Shown here: piece by piece, positions 1 through 10,700 of the stretch
How positions within the stretch are numbered: the first letter of the stretch is position 1
Layout: every line of letters begins with the position of its first letter
The notes under the pieces: model-generated
Database searches by the model: none
What the model was told of the DNA's origin: nothing
Seen by the model: the letters and a program-made list of their open reading frames with translations, nothing else
Origin: Leuctra nigra
Lineage: Eukaryota; Arthropoda; Insecta; Plecoptera; Leuctridae
Direction of reading: 5' to 3'
DNA: 64,000 bases
NCBI GenBank assembly: GCA_934045905.1
Contig: OW203762.1
Span: 43,053,411 to 43,117,410 of the forward strand
Translations under genes and position numbers: made by a program

Positions 1-121
1 TAATTAATATTCTCGTATCCCAGATCTAATAGTTTATTGAGTAGGTACATGTTTATGTTCTTTTATCACATTGGTTAAGAATGGTAATATTAATTCCATG
101 TCTTTTTTCTGGCAACTGAAG

Positions 122-3100
122 AGAGGTACTCCGAGCATATAACATACCCATGGACTACATTACGCTTGCAATATTTATGTGGAACTTTGGTGTTGTGGGA
201 ATGATATGCATTCATTGGCAAGGACCTCTTCGACTCCAGCAAGCCTACCTGATCTTCGTTGCAGCTCTCATGGCACTAGTATTCATTAAATATCTACCTG
301 AATGGACTACCTGGGTAGTCCTTGCTGTGATTTCAATTTGGGGTAATTTAATTTTGTAAATTCAAATTGTAAATTGGTTGCTAGGTACATCGTAAAAGTT
401 GCTTGACCAAATTATAATTCTACATAACTTTGGTTTTAGATCTTGTAGCCGTGCTGACACCTAATGGTCCTCTGAGAATCTTGGTGGAGACTGCCCAAGA
501 ACGCAATGAACAAATATTTCCAGCACTCATATACTCGTGTAAGTTGTACGTTGCTGCACTACCTATAGAACTAGGAAAACGCTCAGTGTAACGCGTTGAT
601 GAGCGAGCACGGGTACGTGCAAATTCTCGAACCGGAAATACGTACACAACGCACAGAAAACATATACATCCATATTGAATTGATTATGATATCAACTTAA
701 AAGTGTATGCTTTTCATCGAAACTTTAAAATAGCATCTAAGCACCTGGTTCATAAAGCAAATCAGAATCAATTTTCAATTGGCACTGGAAAACATTCATT
801 TCGATACTTCATTACTGACAGATATTAAAAATGTAAATAACTTCATACGTTCTTAACTGATTGGGATGAAATTTTGTAAAATAAGAGACAATATTGGTCT
901 TACTCTTAATGATCATGCAAAATATGAGTTTGATCAGAATTATCGAAGACCGTTTTCATTTTTCAGCCTATCAGGAGATATTTATTTAAATTTTAACCAA
1001 TGAATGGATTTCAAAAAACAATATGGTATGCAAACAGAGAAGGTTGGTTTTACATGTGTACAACATTTCAGCTCGATCAAAGAAAAACTCTGACCTGTAT
1101 AGCCAAAATATGAGTTTGATCAGATTTATCGAAGACCAGTTTCATTTTTCAACCTACCATCAGGAGATGTATTTAAATTTTAACCAATCAATTTTTTTCA
1201 AAAAAATTAGGGGTCAGCAAACAGAAAAAGTTGTCTCCACATGTGTGCAAAATTTCAGCTCGATCGAAGAAAAACTCTGACCTGTATAGCGTCAGTAAAC
1301 GGAAAAAAAAAAAAAAAAAAAGAACAAAACAGAGGTCCGTGCCAAAAGAGCCAAAAGGAGACGCTCGCTTCGCTCGCTCAATTATTCTACCACAATTTTA
1401 AATCTGATTTTCTTTTAACCTCTCTCCTGTGTTGGGACAGTTCCTTTTTAGAAGTTCAGTTCACTTCACACTAGAGGTGAGCGCAGGACACGCGCGACTC
1501 ACGACTTTTAGTTTGTGTGAGTACACATGACTGCTAAAAGTCGTGCGTGAGTTTGCAAAGTTACTGGTCACGCCTGAATCAATGAAACAGGCGAAATTAT
1601 TTTGCTTGAGATTTAAATTTTTTTATTGACCTGAAATTTTGCACACATACTGACATTTAAGCTATGCGGTCTCTCTGGGCTCATTTTTGAACGGGAACCT
1701 GTGATTGGTTCAATTTAAAAAAAATTAGCTTTTGATTGGTTGGTCTGATCAATTTGAAATTTTACAAAGTTTCAGCCAAATCCTCCCATTGGTTAAAATT
1801 TAAAACATCTTTCATGTGATTTTTTAATTCACATGACCGACCGATCAACTTAAAACTTCACATAGTCATTGGGTTGGGACCAACATTTTACATTTTTTTA
1901 CAAGTGTTAATAATATCTTTGGCTGATCAAGCGAGCGGAGCGAGCGACTCCACTTGAAACTTATGGCACAAATCTCTGCTTTTTTTGCTTTTTTTTGTGT
2001 ATTTGTGTTTTTTGCATTACATTTTAAACGAAGTAACGGATCCAGACAATTTTTTTTAAAAAATATGCATTACTATCTGTAGCAGAAGGCTATTGATTTC
2101 CAGCAAAATCGATCCATTAATTTCAGCGGAAACTTGATTTGTAGTTAGTAGTTCTTGGCTTGGCAATATGAAAGAAAAGTCAACTCTGTGTGCCAATAAA
2201 ACTGGAATCGGTTGACCGATCATCACCAAATTTTGCATTGTCATTGGCACCAGGACCCTTACCTAATATCGCCAATATTTCAGTAGCACCGTGTTACTGT
2301 AGCACGATCGGCTAGTTGCCATGGCGACAATGTTAGCTCTTATGGCTAAAACTTTTAAAACAAAAGTTGTGCTACAGTAACACGGTGCTACTGAAATATT
2401 GGCGATATTAGGTAAGGGTCCAGCATTATAAGTGTATTTTGACAAATCTTTAATGAACTTCAAGAGTAATAGACATTTTACTGACATTTGTATGCTTATT
2501 AATTTAAAATTGCCTGTAACTAATAGCTATACACCACCATTTGAAATCAGTCTTCTATAAATCTGATTAAACTCATATTTTGCATGGTCGTTAAGACCAA
2601 CATTATCTCTTATTATACACATTTTCAGCCCAATCAGTCAAGAACAATGCACTTATTGACAGTTTTAATATCTGTCATAAATGACATATATCAAATGAAT
2701 GTTTTCACTGCCAAATGGATCTGATTTGCTTTATGTACCAAAGTGTATAGATTGCTACAATTCTTAAGTTTCAATAGAAAACAGATTCTTTTATCATGTT
2801 GATTGAGTGGATCATACAATTCAATATGGATGTATATGATTCTGTGCGTTTGGTACGGAATTCCAGTTGGAGATTTTACACGTACCCGGTACCAGCGCTC
2901 ACTCATCAACGCGTTACACTGAGCGTTTTCCTAGTACTTGAAAATGCATCAAATCGGATGCAGTAGGAAGGCTCGCTCATCAACGCGTTTCACTGAGCGT
3001 TTCCCTAGTTACACCATAATTTCTAATAATTATCTTTCTTTGGGTAAATAAATAACCAAATATCAACATTAATTCTTATAATGTAACATGAAAATATGGA

Positions 3101-6100
3101 CTGTGGTGTAAGAAATACTTTGATTTGTAAAATACCCAAACGATGCTAGCGCCAACTATTGACTAGCCTGTCGTTTCTTAAAAATCAATTTACAACAAAA
3201 TTATATGTAAATTTGTGTTTAAAATCTACAAATAATATTCTCAATTAGGTACCTATATAACTACAGTTCGTTTTTCCTATGTTTGAACTCTCACCAGACA
3301 AAGACGTCATTGCAAGTTGAGCGCAATGAAGTCTTTTGCGGCCGAGCAGAAAAACTGCCTATCGGCATATTCTGTTGAGAGTTCAGACATAGGAAACACA
3401 AACTGTATAGTCGGTTATTTTCCTCCTTATGCAAGATTAGGTGGCTGTTTTATAATTCATTGATTGATTGATTTGTATTTAACAGTCTCAAGGGCAGGAG
3501 GCCAGTGTAGTGAGGTATCAGGGATTACACCCTTTAGCCTGGTTACATTAATTTTTTACATTTCATTTCTACATTCTACGTGCCTAGTCGGTAATTTTGT
3601 GAGAAAGTAGTGCAAGTACATGTTAAGTATATGTTATGTTATGTTATGTTATGTGTTATGTTAGTACATGTTATGTGTAAGTAGTTTTGTGTGCAAGTAT
3701 AGGTAGTACACACACATACATGCAAAGGAGTACAAATGGGCTCATACTGTGATCTGCAGTTGTCAGTTTATAGCAATTGAAAACGTATCAGTAAATAAGA
3801 AGACATAGACAATGTGTTCAGATGGAGGTTCACTTAAGTAGGTACACATAATAGCTCATAATTATTTAAGCATTGCGGCAGGGCTCGAAATTAGGATGGC
3901 GAGTAGATACGTCACCGGGCGAGAGATTTCTTTTGGTCACTCGCCCATAGGGCGAGTAACTAAAATTTTAAATTTCGAACCCTGCATTGCGGTTGTTTGT
4001 GGGGAGGGGGGCACACACTCTATACCGTGATCTGCAGGTGTCAGTTTAGGACAGTTTATAAATGTGAAGATCTCTCTAAATTTCGTTTCAGATGCAAGAA
4101 AATATATTCCAAAAACACTGAAAAATGCTTCTATGATCATCCTATTTTACAAAAAAATCCCAGCGAAGTGGTTGGGGAGTCTTGCCTCCCCAAACCTCCC
4201 GCGGGTAGTGTTTGTCACAAAATCTTGTCTTCCCACCCACAATTTTCGTCTTAGAACCGCACCTCTGAATGTTATACAAAAGTTCGTACCTAAAACGAAC
4301 ATTTGACGTTCACATTCCATGCATAAAAATGTGATTATTTTTAAAAGTTTGATCCCCGACACTGCCTCTCGCACATACTACATATGTACATATACACACA
4401 TTTAATTTTATTTAAGGGAATCTTACAAATAGATACACTGACCTTCAACTACCCAAGTGTCTTTTGCACACTGGACACAACAACAAGATACACATAAATG
4501 ATATTGATTGGGTATTCAAATACAGACTAAAGTTCGTTCACTGTAAGAATAATGATCCGCAATGGCGGCCGTGTACTACTGTAGTCTAGCGAAGGTATAC
4601 CTACACATGTAAATATCAATATAATAATCAAAAAATATGTATAATACGACTGTAGATAAAAATAAATCAATTTTATTGAATTTTCTAATATTTCTTCTAT
4701 TAAAAATTGTGTATTTGACATAATTTATACAATTTCAATAATACAAAAAAGAAAGTCTTGTTATTGACACGGCAGTGTTCATATGAACGATGTGAACGAC
4801 CAATGAAGGACGAAAACGACAGAAATATTCTAACAGTGAACGAACTTTACACTCATTGCTGCTGCAGTCTCAGTGGTCTTATCAATTAAAGTATTCACTT
4901 GTTGTAATGCTATTTTCACTTCACTCTTTTGTAGCTACCTTCATGTACAGCTACGTCAGTGTGGCAAGTGGAGATGAATCGGAAGCTGCTGCAAGTAGTT
5001 CTCCTCGTCCTCGGCAGCCTCAGGACAGTGGAGGTAAAACTAAATTTGTAATTTCTTTACTTTCGTGTCTTATAGAGTTAAGAGATGTACTGAGAGACTG
5101 CCATTACCATGTATGGATTCTAAAAACTCACTCGGGTCTCCCGGTAGTTCTTGAACTTGAAATATTTCTTACTCAGTAATTCATTACATCATGAGTTAAA
5201 TTAGTTGCATAATGTATACATCTTTTATGTTACAGAAGATCCAGAGAGCGGCTTCTCCAGTGATTGGGAGGCAACACGTGAGGAGCGCTCAAATCGTCGG
5301 CGCGAGGAATTAAACCGTGCTGCATTAAGTGGAGACAACCAAGCACCAGCAGCACGGCAGCACCAGACCGAGTACAGGGAGCTTGAGGAGGAGGAACGTG
5401 GTGTTAAGCTTGGACTGGGAGATTTCATCTTCTATAGCGTGCTTGTTGGGAAAGCTTCCTCGTATGGAGATTGGAACACCACTCTCGCATGCTTTGTCGC
5501 CATTCTAATTGTGAGTAAGCCTAATACTAGGAACGTTTGATTATTGGACGTGAGGAATGTTGAGAATGTCGTGATATTATTAAATTCAAATTACATCTTC
5601 TGGCGGAAATACACAAAAGAATGATTTGTTTATAAAACAAAAAATCTGTTTGTCACGTTTTGTGTGATTGGAGTGAATGTTCTGTCAATAGCTATAGAGA
5701 TTCACTACCAGAGAGATGCATCTTAATGGCAGAAAGAGGATGCTCGGCACATATTCTAGGTAGTTCTGCACTTGCTCAGCCGCCAATATATTCTCATCCC
5801 TCTGTTATCATGTCAATAACATTGCAAGGCAGGGATGTGGATGTCACTTTTGTACCAACTGAAAGTACACACTAAACTAGGAAAACGCTCGGTGTAACGC
5901 GTTGATAAGCGAGCACCAGTATGTGCAACACTTTGAATCAAAATTACCTAAAAACACTGCAATAATCCACTCAATTTGAAATTGGTACATTAGCTCATGG
6001 TTCCTACATTAATGTTACCTTATATTTTCAGGGCCTGTGCCTCACGCTTCTGCTTTTGGCCATTTTGAAGAAAGCTTTACCTGCTCTGCCGATCTCAATC

Positions 6101-6187
6101 ACATTTGGACTTATATTTTACTTCGCAACACGAGAGATTGTAAAACCTTTTGCTGATTCACTAGCCAGTGAGCAAGTGTTCATATGA
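122..6187 (+). CDS. Psn: Presenilin, C-terminal two thirds (exons at 122-342, 440-538, 4935-5033, 5236-5510, 6032-6187)
   Basis: Presenilin is the aspartyl protease subunit of gamma-secretase, which cleaves Notch and other type I membrane proteins within the membrane of ER, Golgi and endosomes. Five exons join in phase with GT-AG introns. The first begins in the loop before TM6 ([14 protein letters not shown]) and carries WNFGVVGM and [10 protein letters not shown]. The first catalytic Asp (motif SIWDLVAVL) is split over the 342/440 junction. The third exon and start of the fourth encode the variable, Ser/Glu/Arg-rich cytosolic loop. The fourth exon has the second catalytic Asp in [11 protein letters not shown]. 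The last has the PAL motif ([10 protein letters not shown]) and ends SEQVFI, stop at 6185-6187. Exons for TM1-5 lie upstream of the window. The intron from 539 to 4934 is loaded with transposons, one starting 33 bp after the splice donor. Identity is certain from family motifs; exon ends are read by eye. Confidence 0.97.
574..2931 (+). mobile_element. Tc1/mariner-like non-autonomous element, 2.36 kb, long inverted ends
   Basis: The ends are inverted repeats starting GGAAAACGCTCAGTGTAACG and flanked by TA on both sides (572-573 and 2932-2933). The repeat continues inward for some 380 bp, imperfectly, including GCACAGAA and CATCCATATTGAATTG. There is no transposase. It sits in a presenilin intron, 33 bp after the donor at 538. 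A hairpin element is nested at 2253-2421. In copy 2 only the right part remains (33201-34259). Confidence 0.8.
2253..2421. mobile_element. Near-perfect hairpin element, 169 bp
   Basis: Two 53-bp arms (2253-2305 and 2369-2421) are exact inverted repeats beginning GGACCCTTACCTAATATCGC. The loop is 63 bp. It lies inside the larger element at 574-2931. A diverged relative begins at 22501 (GGACTCTTACCTAATACCGC). A second copy is at 33581-33749. Confidence 0.85.
2970..3016 (-). repeat. Solo end of the TA-flanked family
   Basis: The sequence CGCTCATCAACGCGTTTCAC followed by TGAGCGTTTCCCTAG is one terminal repeat of the family at 574-2931, without a partner end. It abuts the MULE-related fragment at 3018. 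A second copy is at 34298-34344. Confidence 0.7.
3018..3178 (+). mobile_element. Fragment related to the right end of the MULE
   Basis: This stretch matches 51064-51220 with small gaps: both share TTTCTAATAATTATC, then AACCAAATATCAACATTAAT, GGACTGTGG, GTAAGAAAT and GCTAGCGCCAA. No other part of the MULE is seen next to it. It is an old, diverged relic or a shared repeat that the MULE also carries. A second copy is at 34346-34506. Confidence 0.72.
3262..3407. mobile_element. Palindromic miniature element, about 146 bp
   Basis: The arms TACAGTTCGTTTTTCCTATG and its near inverse (CATAGGAAACACAAACTGTA, ending at 3407) enclose a short GC-richer core. A Tc1/mariner or similar MITE is likely. A second copy is at 34590-34735. 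Confidence 0.65.
3615..3670. repeat. ATGTT microsatellite
   Basis: Several head-to-tail ATGTT/TATGTT units occur in an intron of presenilin. The same array is at about 34943-34998. Confidence 0.8.
3879..3984. mobile_element. hAT MITE, 106 bp
   Basis: The ends CAGGGCTCGAAATT and AATTTCGAACCCTG are inverted repeats, and the 8-bp target CATTGCGG is repeated exactly at 3871-3878 and 3985-3992. A second copy is at 35207-35312. Confidence 0.92.
4530..4847 (+). mobile_element. Tc1/mariner-like MITE, 318 bp
   Basis: The ends are inverted repeats AAGTTCGTTCACTGTAAGAA and TTCTAACAGTGAACGAACTT, flanked by TA. It is in the presenilin intron, 87 bp before the acceptor at 4934. A family member of the same length is at 32206-32523 in the opposite orientation. 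Confidence 0.9.
5876..5920 (+). repeat. Solo left end of the TA-flanked family
   Basis: CTAGGAAAACGCTCGGTGTA followed by ACGCGTTGATAAGCGAGCAC is one terminal repeat of the 574-2931 family, in the last presenilin intron. No right end follows. A second copy is at 37204-37248. Confidence 0.7.
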
Positions 6188-7742
6188 ATATGAAACTTGA
6201 TTTCTCTACTTGGTAAGTCAGTTCTTGATTATCATAATTATTAAATGGATGAATACGTATTAATTTTACTTTTTATAAGTTAATCTATGTACACTTGGCC
6301 AAACAAAAATTGGTCGTTCAATAAATCTGATAGGCTGATGAATGTAAGATCGCACCATCAGAAGTCAGTCTAAGCGATCTCATTGTCTCACTCTAGTATG
6401 TAGGTGACCGCACATTTCAATAATAATAACAAGCTTTGATTGGTTATGGGACATGACCAGCAGTCATTCAAATTTGTTCAACGATCAATTTATGTTTTGC
6501 CGAGTGTACCTAAATAAGGCATGTAAGCGTTGGAAAGTTTGTCATATTTAATATCATGTTTATTTTATAATATTACTATTAGATAATAATGATATTTGGT
6601 ATATATTCCTTCTTCGTATTTAATTAATCTACCTTATTGTGTGATATTTAATTAGCATTCCCTTTCTTTCTATGTATTAAGCGTAGTGGTACATACTGAT
6701 ACGCTCGTAAAAAATTGTAAGGGAACAGTTAAATAAATTTAGTGTAAATTCGTACAAAGATCCATTTCATGGTGTAAAATATGTACCTATCATTGTTTTT
6801 ATTTATTTTTTCTAAATGGTTGGTTTGTTAACAAAAATAATGTTTGCTAAGGAATAGGAAGTGTTTTGTACTGTTACAATGTAGTATACTACTTTCTACC
6901 TACTACCAATTAACAACTATCATTGAAACTAGATAGCACATACATAGTCCACAACCATATGCAGTCCCAATTAGCACATTTGGCATATTTATAGGTACTA
7001 CAAAGTACTTCATATACTTTGGCAGGAACACCTGTGACCATTTAAATTCAAATTCATTTCAACTTAAAAGAAAGTAAAATCAGAAAGGAAATGTACGTTA
7101 AAGTTTTAAAATATATCAAACAATTTGTTTTAGATGACAACAAATTTGTACCTATATAATTAATATAGGTGTTAATAATTTTGAAAACGTAAAATGTTAT
7201 TTGGTTCCCCTTTGATATGAATTGCCTTTTATACTAGCTACCTACATAATTGTATATTGATGTGCACATAACTCACTTGGAACTTTTTACTTCTAAAGAA
7301 GTCAATTCTAAGTTTAGCTCCATATTTTCTGTTTCCACATGTCATAACCACCACCTTATGCATATTTATTTTTTGTCAAACAAATTGCCCTATATACCTT
7401 ATATGAGTACTTAAATAAAATAAATACAAATATTAAATAATATGTAGGGGCTTTGCTTATTTAAGGATACTACAAAAGTAGTAGGCACTTTTGGCCAACA
7501 ATCATATGTGGAGCCAATCTTCATGTATTCTCCCTCATCACATTGTGCCAATCCGTTCTCAAGTAATCACATTGGGCTAATCGGTTAAGTTTTTACTGTG
7601 CAATCTTCCGCTCATTTTATATTAAATTTGCACTGGAACAAAATGCATTAGTTCAATATTAGTAATTCATACAAATTATATAAAAAATAAAAATCAATAT
7701 CATTTAGTTCATCATAGTTATCCGATGAATAATATTACCTAC
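6188..7742. other. Presenilin 3' flank and convergent intergenic region
   Basis: This AT-rich stretch follows the presenilin stop and has no convincing coding exon on either strand. AATAAA hexamers near 6320 and 6732, and a cluster near 7415-7440, could end the presenilin transcript. The gene at 7743-13473 runs towards it on the other strand, so its missing 3' exon probably lies here. The same sequence is at 37516-39070. Confidence 0.5.
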
Positions 7743-10700
7743 CTGAAAGTCTTCCATGAGAGTTAATATGCGAGAAGTTTCAAGTTCGTTTCCGATTGAT
7801 CGTCGTCGTCTTCCAGCTGCTGTTATTGGTGATGATTGAACAACGGTCATATATGAGTTGTTGTTGTTTGCACCCAGACTTTGTATGAGTTGCTGCGTAC
7901 AAAAGGAGAAGATTATGCCTTGAACAATTCAATTTAATAAAATCAAGGACCCGAACCGGTAAACCCATAATTTTGAAGCGGAAACGAACCTTCATAATCT
8001 ATTAATTTTTAGGTTCCTTCTTTTAATAAAAAAAATATCGTCGTTGAAGTGGCAATACCGCGTAAGTCACTTTTGACAGATTGTGCAGGAGGCACTTAAA
8101 ATGGATTTGTTTTAATTTTAATAGCACTTCTAAGATTTTAATGTTGTCAAAATTAAAGAAATTATGTTTAGAAACAGATTCTACATTAATTGTCACTTTA
8201 AAATCGCACACCAATTATAAACACGTAATATAAAATCATACGCGGTTATCACTGTTTTTTTTCTATAGTTACGCGGTATTAAGTCATTTCCACAGCATCC
8301 AAAAGCTCATATTCTGTAAATGACGAATTTAGCTGTGACATGATAATGAATATAATAATTTAATTTAATCCATTCATCTGTAACATGTCTAACAAAATAA
8401 TTATTATAGTGGCAAACTACATGCTAAAGTTACACAGAATACCACGTAAGTGACAGGTTTTAACAAGTGTCAGGCAAATAATACCGCGAATAGAAACCTC
8501 AATTTTGCGGCAATGATAATGACAGAAATATATCTTATTGCTTTAATAAAATATTGTTAAGATGAAGTTTAAATAAATAAGAATGTTTTATGAATAGTAC
8601 CTGCAACAACACGTAATATACAAGAAAAATGGGGAGCTAGCATGGCTTAGCTTGTCAAGCGGCCATCTTGGAACTAACATTACAAGTATAGGGAGATACG
8701 CGGTATTACCCGACGCAAGTCGGATACGTGGTGTGTAATTAGCCTTTTATAGCGTGCTTATTGGCACCAACAGACTAGAACCACTAGAAACAAGTGCCAA
8801 TAGTATACGTGGATACGAATCAACCAAAAACGATTTTTGCTGAAATTTCGACTTGCGCGGTATTGCCACTTCAACGACCAGAGCTGGGTAGTAACGTAAC
8901 GAAAGTAACGCGTTACTTTTTTGTAACTTTCACAGTAACGCGTTCCTGCTAAAATAGAAGTAACTTAGTAAAGTGGAAAGTTCCTTTTTGTTGTGGAACT
9001 TTCACATTTATAAAAGTTCCTTTTGCAGTTACTTTTAGAGCAGAATGTACCTTCCCTCAACATTCAAAACTACACCATTTCCGCCCTCAAATATGTACCT
9101 GATTTTCTCTGATAAGGAATTTTAGGCCACCTGCACAAAACCGCATTCCAATCACGCCGTTCATGCTTAGTGCGTCATCAGTTCGCCCTCTCACTTGCAC
9201 TTGACCAACCCTGCCGTGGCATGGGGGAGGGGGTAGAATTAGATGCAAGACTTCTTACTGGGAGGAATTTCGTTGAAAATTTTGTTTTCCACAGAGAAAA
9301 ATTACAGCCTGAATTTGTGTTTTAGCAAATTGGCTGCATTCCGGAAATAAAATGGTCAAGTAACTTTCAAAGTAACTTTTCATTGAAAAGGAACTTCCAG
9401 TTCCTCTGATTAGTTGAGGAACTTTAACTTTAACTAGTTCCTTTTTTCGGAAAGTAACGTAACTTTAACGCGTTCCTATTTTTTTGGTAACTTACCCAGC
9501 TCTGTCAACGACGATATACTACATAATTTAATTTTTAACACTTTGATGATATTATTCACAAAGTTCTAAAAAGATTTTTTTTTGGATTAACAATCTCATT
9601 AATAATTTTGGTAGACATTTTTAATTCTAAATAATGCTTCATTTTCAAAAGCTGCTTGAAGAGTTTTCAATTTTTGAATCTGACTGTCCTGCGATGAGAA
9701 CTGCTTTGCTGACAATATACCGGGTGGCGCAAAAAAATCTCCCCGATTAAGAGGTCACTATAACGAAACTATTATAGTAGATAGAATTCTGAAATTGGAT
9801 CACGTAGTAGAAAACATACCAAAATTTAATATATATTATAGTTTCAAACATATTCTTTTACCTAATAGGAAATAGTTCATTTGAAAAACAGATTAAACCA
9901 GACGAAATTAACGTGTTTTGATGAGTTGATTTGGAGTTACTTTGTAGGAATTAAGCTGGGTTCCCATACTTCGCTTTCCTTTCGCATTCGGTTCGCTTTC
10001 GCGTCGCGAAGTTTGTAGTCGTTTCCATAATTTCTGTTTCGCGTATCCATGGATACGCGAAACATAAATAGTATTCTGCCAATAGTTAAAAACAAAATGA
10101 CAAATAATAATCAGATAATAAGCATGAACCGCAAGAAAATGCAGAAAAAGTGAAAATTGAAAGTTGAAACGTCAAAACATATGTTTATTAATCGAATATC
10201 GAATATAAGCTCGAGGTCGACCGGAAATGGAGATTCGATATATCGCATCACTTCCGGATTTCGCGCGTTTCGGTTTCGTCGAAGTTGAAGTTGGTCTAAC
10301 ATTTTTGCATTTCGGAGACGAAATTAAACATGGACGATTTTCTGTGTTAAAAGGTAGCCATTTTGCGAAAGCGAACCGAATGCGAAACGAAAGCGAAGTA
10401 TGGGAACCCAGCTTTAGGGGAATTTATGTTTATTTATGAATTTCTTAATTTATGTTTCATAAATCTATTTTGAATTTGTGCGAATTTGCTTGAATTTATT
10501 AAGTGAGTAGGTATATGTGTGAATTTATGTAACTTTCGTATAATGCAGTGGTTAACTTGGGGGAGGACGAGGGCGGACGCGTCCCCTCACTCTTTTTTCA
10601 GGGTGGACGCCGTCCGCCCACTTATTTTTCATAGAAGTAATAATTGGCTTAAAATTGTGTACAAATCGCGTAGAAAGGCATGAAATTTGGTCCTGAAATT

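Larger units (their letters stand above)
7952..9720 (+). mobile_element. Decayed hAT element, interrupted, related to 12137-12725
   Basis: It begins AAGGACCCGAACCGG, is interrupted at 8038-9514, and resumes with TTATTCACAAAGTTCTAAA and GACTG...GCGATGAGAACTG, in the same order as in 12137-12725. The right end is missing near 9718. A second copy is at about 39280-41048. Confidence 0.6.

Noticed and set aside
7575..7610. Acceptor-like site giving an immediate stop after the 7743 exon
   Set aside because: TTGCACAG then TAA would end the minus-strand gene neatly, but any AG before TAA would do so; there is no independent support.
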